This document shows positions 46,901 through 58,939 of a stretch of 64,000 bases of DNA, piece after piece. Positions within the stretch are counted from its first letter, which is position 1. Every line of letters starts with the position of its first letter. The stretch comes from Phlebopus portentosus (lineage: Eukaryota; Basidiomycota; Agaricomycetes; Boletales; Boletinellaceae), in contig JAYXKI010000011.1 of NCBI GenBank assembly GCA_037892935.1, forward strand, positions 1,178,001-1,242,000. The letters are read 5' to 3'. Position numbers and translations under genes: made by a program. The notes below the pieces were generated by a model that had not been told where the DNA came from, did no database searches, and was given only the letters and a program-made list of their open reading frames with translations.

Positions 46901-49516
46901 TGAAATTGTTTAGCTATAGGGCAATAGCAACTCACCTTCGAAGCCTTTTTCGGTGTAAATCAAATCTGGATATCCAAATTCTGGTCCTTGAGCAACAAAG
47001 ACACCCATATTGCTACCTTTTATCCCACTAAGAGGAATATTAGCGTCTTCGAGCGCCTCGACAGCGACCTCCATTGCGACACGTGCTCCCGGCGTTACAA
47101 AATAAGCTTCCGCAGGACTGATTCCGAAGAACGCGTTATCATAGCTAGCTACCTCAATACGACCCATTTGCGTAAAATTGATCTTTCCCGGAGGGGGCTT
47201 TGAAGGTGGGTTGGTCGGTGGGTGATAGAACGAGGCGTGATCCCAACGATCGTTACCCATGGGCTCAAGGACTTGCTTCTTGTGGACAAGCGCTTCCCAA
47301 AAGGCACTTGCAGTATTCACCTTTCCAGGGAGACGGAATGCTTGACCCACGATCACCACGTCGCTGTCATTGTCGTAAGTCAGACGTACACCAGGAGAAA
47401 GCTCTGATGGAGAGGTGGAGGAGGCTGTGAGCTTCTCGAATATCGCACGCGAGAGTGTTGCAAGATCTACATAGTCGTGACACGCGCTCATCGGAAGATC
47501 GAGCGTAAAGCGGGAGTTGAGTTTCGAAACGATACGCGTCGCCATATTCGAATCCATGCCGAGCTCGGCGAAAGATGCGTCTCCATTATCATCAACCAGC
47601 GCCTTTGGCACGCCAAGTCCTTCGGCTACAATCTGACCAACTTCGAATTCGACCTCTTCGAGAGTTGTCACTGCTTTCTTGGTCCGTTTCGTTCTCTTCT
47701 CATTACCGAACTTTGATAAACTTGGGTCATTAATTAGCGCTGAGAGGCGTGCTCCGAAGCGTTCTTCAAGAGCCTTCCGCCAAATCAGAGCTTTCCGCGT
47801 CATTGGTATAGTCTCGCCCTGCTCGAGCACGAGAACTCGGGAGACAGGCACGCGCAGTGGAGGATGTAATCCCTTGTTCACCTGAGCAAAAGCACGCATC
47901 ACTTCACGTCCGTTAAATCCGCTGTTCGGAACCTCGACGATAGCGCAGACAAAATCTGCTGCTCCACGAAGGAAGCGGTTTCCGACGAGAGCCGCTTTTG
48001 CGATTGCAGGATTTTTTGCGAGTTCCTGCTCAGGACCGCGAGGATCAAGCAGCTCCGCAGATCCCAATTGGATGTAATCTTCCTTGCGACCGTCCCAAAC
48101 CAGCCTCCCGTCGCGTAGCGAGTACATGTCACCAGTATGGAATGCCGTGATTCCTGTGGCAGGGTCATGCTTATGCGTAAGAGATGCGAAGTTGCGGTAG
48201 CCGCGAGCAATGAAAGGTGATGAAATTACGAGTTCTCCGTCTAAAAAGTTGAGTTAGATAGAAGATATGGACAAAACAAGAACTTCAGAGCTCACAAGAG
48301 TCATTCTCATGACCATCCCCATCGACAAGCGTTAACTTTGCATCTTTGACCAGAACCTGATCAACCGGGTAACCGCCTTCTGCCATCGTCTTGACGTCCA
48401 CTTCGAACAGAGCGCCGCCGATCTCAGTCATACCCAAGCTAACATCCATCTTGAGCCCATGTTCGTCGGCCCACTTCTCCGTGTCGGAGTCGGTAAGAGC
48501 ACCGCCACTTAGTAGCTGACGACATCTCTTTAAGAGGTCAAGGTATTCGGGGTGTCCCTCACATGCTGTCATTAGGCGTTTGTAAAGCCAGGGAACACCG
48601 CTTATCATATCCGCGTTCGAACGCTTAGCGGTCTGGAGCAAGATGGTACCGATATCGTATTCGGTGCCGGTCGACGATGAAGCTGGAGTAGGGTAGGTTG
48701 AAGGTGGAACAGCAAAGATGTAGCAACCGACAGATAAGACAATGTGGCAAGTGAAGTCATGGGCAAGTGCCATGATATGACTAAATGGGCCCCAGCCGAG
48801 GACTCGGAAGCGCTCAGGCTCAGCATCACCATACAGCTCGCGCGTGATGCCTTTCCGGACGCGCCAGGTTGCAAGCTCAAGGTGCGCATTGGAAAACAGC
48901 ATACCATGGTGAATAGGCACGCATTTCAGATTGGCTGTCGAAGATGCAGAAGAAGTGTAGATGTAGAGTGCATCATCGGTCGGGGAAGACAGTAAAGAAA
49001 GGTCGATGGACGGCTTATTAGCGTACGTCTTCAGAAGAGTTGGAATCCCGGATTCAGCGGGTTTGAAAGGAAGTGCAACAAGACCCATGTCTGCAAGCTG
49101 GTTTAATAAACCGTCGTTGATAACTATGGATACTTACCCCTGATGAGCTTGACGTTTCCTTCTGACGACTCGGGAAGCACGACGCAGTGAGGACGAATGC
49201 CGTCAAGCATTCCCTTGAGAAGTGCTTCAGGAGCATGGAAATCTAAAGGTGCTGCCACCCCGCCGATCAGCCAAGTGGCTAGGATGACTGCGAGGACATA
49301 AGGGTTGTTGTCGCTGACGATGGACACTATGGGTTTCTCGCCGAAACTAGAGCGCAGCTTGGAGGCAATGCCACTCGCAAGCGCAAGCAACTGTGCGTAT
49401 GTGAGAGTGTCACCGCAGCAGTCGATGACCTGGACGTCGGCAGTCTCAGGCGCTGATGCGACCTGGACGAATCTACGGATGACTGTGTCACTGGAAGGAG
49501 CGTCTGCGCCAGCCAT
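40975..49516 (-). CDS. PKS with adenylating loading part: A-ACP-KS-AT-DH-KR*-ACP-ACP
   Basis: Large iterative synthase, about 2,572 residues in 16 exons (first 49138-49516, then 48296-49090, 46936-48240; last 40975-41153). Domains: AMP-binding ~1-570 (A3-like YTSSASSTANLKCVPIHHG lacks the usual Gly; GMTEIGG; GRKEDYIQLG); ACP1 with Ser ~621 in ELGMDSNM; KS ~686-1105 with Cys in TLNTACSGG and His in ENHGTGT and FGHTESS; AT ~1200-1500 with FPGQGSQWQGMG, SHSLGE and GFHSHC; PTYPWQRQRHY; DH with DHTVEGVPIIP (His ~1623) and DAILHMFG; KR-like region ~2090-2350; two ACPs, each with GIDSISFTQLR (Ser ~2421 and ~2526). No methyltransferase, enoylreductase or thioesterase is seen. The KR lacks a normal nucleotide-binding motif (GMNEVG) and the catalytic Lys/Tyr/Asn positions look replaced. 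Exon 14 (41586-42074) has one base too many for the frame. The A-ACP start suggests an activated acyl or amino-acyl starter; product unknown. Confidence 0.88.
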
Positions 49517-50935
49517 AGTGAGGGGGGAAAGGACGGTGTATGAGAGAGAAAGAGATGTACTGTAGCCGCCTTGATATAGCTGCGAGCAAAGTCTAATGTG
49601 CGGCCGTAAGAGTTCGTGGGCTGGCTAGTGACCAAAACGGGTAAGTGGCGGACCCAGCAGACCAATATAATGAAGCAGAAGCAAATGAAGCCATTCTCCC
49701 GCTGCGCGCACAGTTGTGCCTAGATCAGCCAGCCAACCCGTTGATGAGAGTAGAGTGAGAGTGAGAGCGAAGCAAGGCGGAAGAGCGACCGCAGATGCCG
49801 CGTTCTTCCAGGTTGCGGACGCGATGAATCAATCATCCCTGTGTCAACCATTGATGAAACGCTCTTCAGTAATGTGCATTATATCTTTGGAAACGGGGAA
49901 TCTCGTAACTACATAGTGCCTAGAATCCTGGCCTGGCCCCGGGACAGACTGGTGCGCCAGTGAACCGTGAACCGTGAACCGTGAACTGAACCGTGAAAAA
50001 ATCTGAGTGCGACAGAGTCGATCATCGAGTCGTCGATCACACAGGATGGGCACGTGACTCACGTAGTTCGTGTCAATTAGCCAAAAGGACACCGTCGCAT
50101 GCATCGCTTCGCACGGACGTCTTTCAGTATCAGTAGCGATTGTACTGTAGATGTGCCCGTGACAGTGTTAATGAAGACTTATCTCCTAGGCGAGGCTTGC
50201 TTTATGCAAAATTCGTGAACCTTTCTTGCAAGAAAATCTCTGCGGCACCTGGTCTCATATGATACAGTCTAAATTTCTTTGTCGCGACGCCATCCATATG
50301 TTTTTTGCCTACTTCATTGTTCTTTTCTGCCTTGGTATGTTGCAAGAAAGGTGATCCAAGATTTCATCATATTTTCGGCTCAGCGGTCGACGATCAGTGT
50401 AGACTTTGAAAACTCGCTAGAATTTATCTCAGAGAAAGAGACGACATGAAGCTTCCGCACAGACTTACACGGGCGCCATTCTGTAGTGCACTGTTGTGCC
50501 ATCTGCATCTGAAGCTGTCTCCACTGTCTCATTCCCAGTAAAGCAAAATGTATATTTTTTCTAGTCCGGTGTGTCATTTGTTTTCTCTCCTTTTCCGTGT
50601 CATTTCTTCCGAATCCGATGGTTCCGGGTTCGTCGACTCCGATTTATCTGGCAGTCGCCATTCAAATACTAGTACTAGTACTGTCTGATTGACTTTCACA
50701 GGACAGTAGTTCTACAGCAAACATCTTGACTGAATATCATCTGTGGCCATCACGCCCAGTTTCTGATTTGTTCTTATCATTTGCCTGACGAGTTCGTCTC
50801 TGAAAAATTCGATCGAGCCTTACACCTATGGGTTCGTCAATATCACTCTCTTGGAAACTCGGAGAAACACACGACTCCGTTTGTAATGATGGTCTTGGCA
50901 TAACATGCGAACCCGAGTTCTATCTCATTTGAAGG
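49517..50935. other. intergenic, PKS 5' region
   Basis: 1.4 kb with no recognisable gene. It must contain the PKS promoter and a short tandem repeat at 49961-49996. A CTAGTA-type triplet repeat lies near 50674-50688. Confidence 0.45.
49961..49996. repeat. 7-bp minisatellite upstream of the PKS
   Basis: TGAACCG is repeated four to five times with one imperfect unit, about 450 bases before the PKS start. It could be a binding-site array or a slippage product. Confidence 0.7.
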
Positions 50936-50942
50936 TATAAAT
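50936..50942 (+). promoter_or_regulatory. TATA box of the pectate lyase relic
   Basis: TATAAAT, about 100 bases before the ATG at 51040, a textbook position in fungal genes. It suggests the relic kept its promoter. Confidence 0.45.
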
Positions 50943-51039
50943 GCGCTGTGGTACGGCAAGCTACTGAAATCCTGTCTAATTTTATATCTAGCGCACATTT
51001 GCTTCTCCTATCATCCGTCTACTGGACTCCTGAAACCAG

Positions 51040-51474
51040 ATGTTTGCTGGATACTCTCTTTTTATTGTCTTTTTTGCCCTCCTCACCGCCGCAAGGTCTC
51101 CTCAGTATCGTGCCATGATGACGATGCTACCGAGTTCTCCAGCTTCTTCCTGGCTCGACGCCACGTACACAATTGCTTCCGGGGAAACCTTCGCACCTAA
51201 ACAGGACTTCACGCTCTATGATCGCGGTTCTGGTGCTTGTGAAGACCAGTCCGAAGGAGGAGACTCCGCCGCCGTGTTTGCCCTTGAGGAAGGAGCGACG
51301 TTGAGAAATACCATCAGTGCCAATCAAGCGGAGGGCATCCATTGCTTAGGTTAGTACTCGTCATGGAGGTCAGCGACATCATTAATCTCTTCCATTTAAC
51401 TAAAGGTTCTTGCACCTTATACAATGTATGTTTTGAGGATGTTTGTGAGGACGCCATCACAATAGAGCAGGTTA
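51040..51474 (+). pseudogene. pectate lyase, family PL3, truncated
   Basis: The first part of a secreted pectate lyase that would cleave polygalacturonate by beta-elimination. Signal peptide MFAGYSLFIVFFALLTA. Family-typical FTLYDRGSGACEDQSEGGD, a block ending EEGATLRNTISANQAEGIHC, then after a small intron GSCTLYNVCFEDVCEDAITI, which is the metal-binding core strand of PL3 enzymes. After that the frame carries unrelated residues and stops at 51584; the remaining beta-helix strands, including the usual second Cys-rich part, are missing or unrecognisable. Present length is ~145 residues against ~230-250 in the family, so it is almost certainly inactive. A stray SCGK-like piece near 51600 may be a vestige. 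Confidence 0.75.
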
Positions 51475-52010
51475 CATTTGTCCTTCCGTGGGGTACATCA
51501 TTCATGCGATACGTTCTGACGTCCTGGTTGTCATTCCGTTTCAAGACGAGGCAAGCACGTTCAAAATACAATAGCATCTTCTGATGTTGTATCCAGTCGC
51601 TGCGGCAAACGAAAGTCGAGATACGCAAGACATCTACGAGCCAACCGCCTTCGAGCCTGCACCACCCATTTTTATTTTCCTGCAGCAACGGCTATCTCCA
51701 AGAAGGACATACCCACCCTCAGCCATATCGAGAGAACACTATTCGTAATCATTCGTTGCAGCGAACTCCATAATACAGTAAGTCCCGCACATCACCAGGG
51801 CGACGTGACCTGACGTAGAGATCTTTTATTTCGATACTAGAATAACTATGGTCGATCGGTCAATGTGTATGTATACTGGAAAAAGAAGAAAAGAAAAAAG
51901 AAAAAAATTTAGCATTAGAAAGGGGATATACTACGTAATTAGATAAAGAACGTTATGATAAAAAAATTGCTCCATCATGCGACATGCTTATAGTAAGGGC
52001 TCTTGAGCTT
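51475..52010. other. intergenic, decayed PL3 tail
   Basis: No intact exon. It contains the presumed eroded 3' half of the lyase and an A-rich stretch (about 51880-51910) before the 3' end of the transcription factor. Confidence 0.45.
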
Positions 52011-54300
52011 TCAATTTTCTACCATCTCTTGTATTTTTTCTCGCAAAGTATCTCGTTTCAATTCGTCCTCAATCATATTCGCACGCTGCGCTGAAAAATG
52101 AAACAATGGCCAATAAATACAATAAACCGTCTCCATAGAAAGGTTGAGGTATGAGTGTAGACTCACAGAAAATGGGTAATGCATCTGCAAAACCCGCACA
52201 TGTATGAAGTTCGTTCAGTAGACGACCAAGGTTGAGAAGAGACTTCCGTCCTTTAGATCGAATTTCATGTGTCCTCGGTCCACGCATTGAATGATCAATC
52301 TCCTCAATTAATACTCTGCCCGCTATCCAACCACAAACCTGTGGATGGCACAGGATCAGCGCAATGAGTGTAGAAGTATAAAAGACAGTTACTCACGGCA
52401 AGGAAAGGATCTGGAAATTTGCTCTGCGTCGCATCGCTTCCCGTAAAGCAAATACGAGAGGTAAATTCCAGTATAGAGACAATCTCATCCGCATGTGTAA
52501 GGAACCCATTCGACGCGGTCTGTGTAACGCTTGATGTTAAGGCACGGTGAAGATGGATCATGGAAGCATGTACAATGCTATGAGTAACGGCCATGTTCAG
52601 ACGAACATCATCCCCGGAGGCGTCTAGCTCGTCTAGCGCCGGCAGACGGCGAGCAAACTCAGCAGTAATATGTGCTAATGTTCGCACTTCCTCCTCTATA
52701 CGCGTAACCGAATCAGTTTGAGCTATAGCGTAAGTAATCAAACTACGTTTTGAAGAATGCGAAGGAAGCAGACGAACCGGCCAGACTCCACGCCTTTCCG
52801 TAAATTGCAGATGCTTTTGATCGGTACGCTAGATACGAGCCATCATCCCCTAACATCAAATATTGAGACGACAGGAACCTCTGCACGGTTTGTCCCAAGG
52901 TCTCGGTCTGTGAATAAGTAGCGTATCCATCCCATCCGTCAGTGACAACTGACATAGTCGTATACTAGGACTCACCACTGGCACGTCCATCCATGGTGTG
53001 TCAATCTGAGTACCGCGAGTTGGATTATCCGAAAACGAGCGCGGCGATTCTAACTCCGCACTCCAACAGGAATCTAGCTCATAAACGGACCAAAACACCC
53101 GTATTCGTTCAGCCCTTTCTTTGTCGTCTGATGGAGGCGGTAAACTGAGAGCGGTCGGGTATTCGTTCAGCTCTTTAACTTGATGAAGAGAACAGCTGAA
53201 TGCGAGGGCTACTGCTGCATTTGCGTGATATCGGGCTTCAAAATTGTGACCGAGGCACAAGAAATACAGGGCGATAAGTACCTCCGCCTGCACAGCTTCT
53301 ACTCGATGATGCGCTGCATGCTTGGTCGCAAGTTACAATGCAGTTAGACCACTGTGACGAGGTGACAGAAAGCATAGCTTACTTCACTCTGGTTTAAACT
53401 AGAACCCTGAAGAGCTAGGATCGCAAGCTGAAGGCGGGCATCCTCGTGCTGTCGCAGCTCCATTCGACTGGAGAGCCGAAGACCCCATAGGTATACTGTA
53501 TCGAGCAGAGCCGGATGTGGCCGTTCAATATGAGATCTCGGTAATCTGGTGCGTTCTCTAAACCGATCAACATCAAGTGCGAAGCCTAATGCCCTGGAGT
53601 TCGGAAGAAATATCGAGATACTTCGGTTACAATGAATTCGCGTGGGCAGAGAGTAAGACATTAGTCTACGGACGGGCAAGAGCTCAAACTAGGCCTTACA
53701 GCATTTCTGATATCTGACTAGGAGGCTCGGGATCTTTCCACCACCCTTCTTGAGTTGGTGGAACGCTCGGTGATTGTGAAGGTGATGCTTGACTGTCAGT
53801 TCGACGACCTGTCGAAAGCCTGTACGCCGCATATGGATCATGGAGCGTAAGGGATTGTCTGGGACCCGGCCTGCCTTCTAGCTCTTGAAGTCGCGATTCA
53901 AGTATTGCCACATTCTCTTCGAGCAACTGCGTCCTCGTAATGGATTGGTTATCCGTGTATTCACAGTCATCGGCCCTATTTGCATCGATACATGGTGTAC
54001 AGAGAGGGCGCACTCCTAATGAAAAACAATCATCCACGAGAACTCACTCACACATCATTTCAGGATACGCACCATCGCATTTCTTAAAACGTACCGATGA
54101 GTTACCATTCTCGTGGCCTAACTAAAATATCAGACACGTACCATTTTACGGCGCCTAGCATTTGTGCAAAATCAATCAGTATGTGTGTTATATCAAACAC
54201 TAATGGCTCACCTGCATCGGATGCAGGCCTTTCCTCGCTGGAGGACGCTCCCTCGAGTAGCAGAGGCAGAAGAGGATAATAAAGAATGTTCCTCTGCCAT
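52011..54300 (-). CDS. Zn2Cys6 fungal transcription factor
   Basis: Nuclear DNA-binding regulator. Start ATG 54300 (MAEEHSLLSSSASATRGSVL). The zinc cluster is spread over the first four exons and reads, once spliced, ACIRCRRRKMKCDG then VRPLCTPCIDANRADDCEY, with all six cysteines (C-x2-C-x6-C, C-x2-C-x8-C). A short coiled coil follows (LLEENVAILESRLQELEG). The middle region has the fungal-specific transcription factor domain: PHPALLDTVYLWGLRLSS, ALYFLCLGHNFEARYHANAA, ERIRVFWSVYELDSCW and PRSFSDNPTRGTQIDTPW. C-terminal exons include VTHSIVHASMIHLHRALTS and VCGWIAGRVLIEEI, ending TGA at 52011. All checked splices keep the frame; total about 600-650 residues. It lies 2.5 kb from the PKS start with a PL3 relic between, so it could regulate either or neither. 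Confidence 0.85.
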
Positions 54301-55358
54301 TTAATGCCTAAAGATCCAAAACCAAATCTTTAGCCGACGAGAGGGGGATGAGATTCTCATGCTTCTCGCAGCAATGACACCTTTATAGGTGTCTCAAAGC
54401 ATCAGGCAATTTCGAGAAGCGACCAGATACGAGCGTAGGCAGTGTAGGTGCGGGGGTGGGTCCGGGCTGCGATACTTGCATAGCTAGAGACGTCGGAATG
54501 ATAGAGAAGGTTACGTGGTGGATAGCGATTGGTCTCATTCCTCGAATACACGTTGGAGGATTTCGCGAAAACTTTGACCAAACTCCGATGCGCAGACAGC
54601 TATACGGATGAAGGCGTGCGGGCTGGACTGCTCAAACGGCCGATAGCAGGCGAAGTCACTGTTGGAACATGTTATCCTCGAGGAGCAAATCAGCAGAAGT
54701 GGTGATACGCAGTCATTGCAGCCACAGATTGATCCTGAGTATGACGAGGTGCAATCGGAAGATGGAACAGAACATAACGACATGTAGGTCCCTGTACGGG
54801 TTACTGACCCCAGCTCCCGGGAAGGCTCGAGCAGGAAATAAGTCTTGAGTGCCACAACTTCAGGCTGATCCGACCTTGAGAGATGAATGATTGGCCAGTA
54901 GCAGAATACACGAGATGAAACAGTTTCATTCAATGTTTCATTGCCAAAATTGAAAGCGGAAAGAGCAGGCTCAACCAAATCACGAGAATTAGCAGACACT
55001 TCCGCACTGTTCCGATGGAAAGTTTATTTATTTACTTCGCCGGGAGAGGCCTGCTTGCTTGAGGTATGCGCGGGCTCGGGAGTCTGTGGACTGCCTCTTC
55101 AGAGCCAACACAAGCATCCAATTCTGTCCAATTCATGCCGACGGACCTACATAATTCTGTTCGTGTCATGCTGGCCAGCGAGGAAGTAGAACCCGACGCG
55201 GCCTCGCAAATTTAAAGACTGAGGCAGGAGCAGAACGTTCATGAAGGTTCGAGATGAATTGGGGCGAGGCTACGAAATTAGAGAACAGCAATTTCCATGA
55301 TTACAAAATAATTACTAAGTGAAATAATACATCTTCAATGCAATACAGTCTATTAATA
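54301..55358. other. intergenic, no gene recognised
   Basis: About 1 kb upstream of the transcription factor and downstream of HIR1. A minus-strand frame at 54535-54999 is open for 154 codons but starts at GTG, has no motif, and sits where the factor's promoter should be. Confidence 0.4.
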
Positions 55359-58300
55359 TTAGTCATCAGCACTCGATTTCTTAAGCATATCCTGGTAGTC
55401 CTGCGCTAGCTTGAACAGTGTCTTGCTTCTCGCTACATATACTGGAAAATCAGAACCGGATTTCCAAACCAGAGAATGCATTGAAACTCCTACCAAAGAT
55501 CGTCAAGACTTCTTTTGCGAGATCGCGTTTCTGGATACCCAAAATCGACGGGCACCAGCTATCCTCAGTCTTTCCCGGACGCCTGAACCAAGAGGTTATT
55601 CTCAAGATTACAAACTAGACAGTAATTGCGACACACCAATAAACCGGTCCGTAGAAATCTCTCAGCACTTCCTCAGCCTTCCCGCGAAAGCCTTCGTCGG
55701 CAATCGCCTTCGCATACAATAACAAGGCTTGTCGGTATTCTGGTGCACTACCAAGAACCCGTGCAGCATGCATGCGGCTCTCGAGATGACCAAGGGTCAT
55801 TGCTGCATCCCACCAAGTCGGCCGGGGCTTCTCCGCGTCCACTGGAGAACCGACAAGTTCAGCTATGCGCGCCTCGATTGACGCGATGACTCCATTTCCA
55901 GTACCACCCGGAGCCGCATTTGCAGATGTCCGCTGTCGGCCTTTCCACACCGATGAACCGTTCGCCCACCAGCTATCCCCAACGCGAACCCAGCTCAGAA
56001 GAGCAGAGTCGTACGTCAGAGCATAGCCCGTGCTGAGATATACGAGCAATGATCCATTCGGTCGGATTGAGGCCGAAGTAACTGTAGGAGAAGCACCATT
56101 GGGATTGCTCGGTGACGGAGGAGTTGGTGCAAGTAATGGCGACAAAGACGTCGGTGGATGCAATGCAGAACAAGTTTTCGTGTTCCTAGCATTATCATTA
56201 CCACGAATAGAAAACGATAGAGAAAAAAAAAAAGGAGACATACCACACATAAACTTGGCCGGACGTCGTAATGGCCATAAGGAAATGCTTGGCCGCATCG
56301 AGAAATGCCACAGGTGAACCAAGCGTTAACGTAGGGACAAGCCTAGCAGATTGTGAGGAAGTGATGGATGAAGAAGACTCGGAGCAAGCTCACCGTCTCC
56401 CCGTCAATGTATAAACGTTGATCGAACCATCTTCCATCGCAGCGGCACAAAATCGACTCGAAGCACATATACTGAGTACAGGGATAGGAAGAAAGTCGAG
56501 CCATTGCACGGTTTTCTCCTTTGAACTGAAGAATGTTATCTCGGAAGGCTCTGATAGAGCCTTGTCAGATAGCCATAGGGCGAAGTCAAGTAATGAACTC
56601 TCACCGCTTCCGTCTTCTGAGTTTCGCACCTCAAGTGTATCTCCTGTCTCCGTCACGCGCTCGGACAGGAATGTTTTCAAAATCGGCGCTGATAGACCAC
56701 CATAAACAGTCTCAGGTGCGAAATTACTGGTTGACGGCACGCCAACATTCCGCAATCCAAGCGTGTCGATACCCGCTCTTCTAATTTCACGTACTTCCTT
56801 CTCGCCTTGATCCCTCACGCGATCTCCACCGAGAGTACGAGCCTTGGGCAGCTTCCCTGCTTCGTCGCCGAAGGAGACTGTGATTGTGTCGCCCCTACTG
56901 CGCCGTCCACGTGTGTCGAGAGCACTAATAGGAACCGCCATGTCTGACCCGGGATCGTTCACGTTCTCGACATCCATTCCGTCGTAGCCACCGCCACTCA
57001 CGCCGAAGCCAAAGCTAGTGGATGACCCGGAGGCAGAGACTGGAGGAGGAGGAATGAAGATCGTCGACGGTGCGCTTGTTCGAATATTAGCGGGCTGCGG
57101 TGGCAAAGGTAGCTGTGTGGGAATAGAAGTTGATGCTGAAGAGATGCCCGTTGTCGACGCCGAAGGGAGACTTGCTGCGGTTCCAAGTGAACCTACAAAG
57201 GTAGTCTGCACACGTCTCTGTCCGCGATCACGATCACGATTTCTAGGAGCACGCCGAGCAACGAGCTGGGTGACTTGTTCCCCTGATCGCGAAGGTCCCG
57301 CATGACCGAATCCATGTTGCTGTTGTGCAGATGGAGGCGTTAAGGGAGGCGTGGTTCGTCCCATTGCGTGTCCGTTTACATCGACAGACGGCGTCGGCTG
57401 AGCGGCAGAATGCAAGTAGCTATTTGGCATAGGCGGAAGGGAGAAGCCAAATTTGCTGAGATACTGACGCTGAGCAGCCAATGGCGCAATGCCCTCAAGT
57501 TCGTCCTGGTCAAATGCAAGCGCAGCCAAGGTGCCATCGCTTGATACTGCATACAACGCCAGACCGTCTGCAGACCAGCTAAGGTCCATAATCTGTCTTT
57601 CAAAGACCTCCTTTGCAACAATGATTGGACGCGCGCTCTTCGTCTGCCAGACGCTGATGGAGCGGTCATCTGCGCCCAGGGCGACGACGCTGCATATGTT
57701 GGATGTTACGACCGGCATCTGCGGATCGCGCAGGAAGATGTGCGGGTTGTAGCAAGCGACTTCGACGGTGTTCTCATGACCGACGAGACTGATATCGGAC
57801 GTCCATGTATTGCGAGAAATGACAGCTGCGGTGAACACGTATCCATTGTTGTTTGTTGCGTTCGACGCTGTTATGTGCGCCCCATCGGGGGACCAGCTGA
57901 AGCAGATCCTATGAGCAAACAGTTGAGAATATGACGAATGCAGACGCACCTCAGCCGACGGAAGAACGTGTTGCCCGGCGAATGTTCAAAAGGTTTTGTG
58001 ACTGTCGCCTCCAGACCCCAGTCCGTGGTCCTCCATATGCGCACAGTGCGGTCGTCAGACTGGGTAGCGAGAAATTCCCCCACAGGGTCCCAGCAGACAC
58101 CCTTTACGAAGCCCTGGTGCATGTCGAGTTTGATGAGCCGTTCCAAAGTGTAGCCGCACCAGATCATGACCTGAGAATCAAGACCAGTCGAAGCAAGAAA
58201 ACGGTCCTCAGGAGCCCAAGCGAGATCTGTTACATCTGATGAATCGGTGAATGCAATGAAGCCAATGTTAAACACGGTGTGAATTCATACCACTTTCATG

Positions 58301-58810
58301 GCCTGGCAAACGCTTGAGAGGCTTCCATCCCTCAACGTTGACTTCGTCCGAGCCCCAAACCTTTCCAGAACCTGTTCTGGCGCAGCTCATGAGCACGGAA
58401 TTCCTTCTGATGTGAAAAGCAAAGAAAGCCCTACGTACGGATCGAGATCCCAGATCATGATAATCTCGTCGTCGCTACCACTTGCAAGCCAGCGCCCTGA
58501 GTGTGCCCAACGGACAGTAAGGACGGGGCCAGTGTGCATGGTGAGCGTGCAGAGCGACTTGGGCGGCCTGTTGGCTGCATCGGCTGCATCGTTGAGAATA
58601 GGTTTCGTGCTCCATATGCGGACTTTCGCATCGAGTCCGCCTGTAGCGATACGGGAGCCGTCCGGGTGGACGTGGACCGAGAATATTGAGAGTCTCTTCG
58701 CGTTCTCGCTGCGTGTCCCGTCTACTCAAAATATTAGAACATACACTAGCTGCTTGTGTGTACGAATACGAGCCTTGGTGCATCACCCAGGATGGCTTTG
58801 TGAACTTCAT
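55359..58810 (-). CDS. HIR1: histone chaperone complex subunit HIR1 (HIRA)
   Basis: WD40 subunit of the HIR complex, which deposits H3-H4 outside replication and represses histone genes with Asf1. Start ATG 58810 (MKFTKPSWVMHQ), the conserved family start; exon 1 joins NGTRSENAKRLSIFSVHVH. WD repeats follow: PDGSRIATGGLDAKVRIW, GRWLASGSDDEIIMIWDL, FLASTGLDSQVMIW, GEFLATQSDDRTVRIW, RLSWSPDGAHITASNA, SVVALGADDRSISVWQT and MDLSWSADGLALYAVSSDG. A long low-complexity linker contains QRRVQTTFVGSL, which matches the B domain that binds Asf1. The C-terminal Hira domain is seen in SWWANGSSVW, MTLGHLESRMHAARVLGS and AEEVLRDFYGPVYW. The last exons (VLTIFVYVARSKTLFKLAQD) end TAA at 55359-55361. Single copy, normal architecture. 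Confidence 0.9.
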
Positions 58811-58939
58811 CTTATCGCAGCTGCTCGCGGTTGAAGAGCAAGTTGTGTTCACGTGCAATTGATATGTACAATGACTACAAATACATAAGAATGTACGGAG
58901 GACAATTGAGAGCAATGGCGACAACGAATAAAATGCAGT

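Noticed and set aside
54535..54999. 154-codon minus-strand frame
   Set aside because: Starts at GTG, has no motif, and would occupy the transcription factor promoter region.
58475..58924. 149-codon minus-strand frame across the HIR1 start
   Set aside because: It contains the true HIR1 start but reads through an intron into the wrong frame; the spliced model is used instead.
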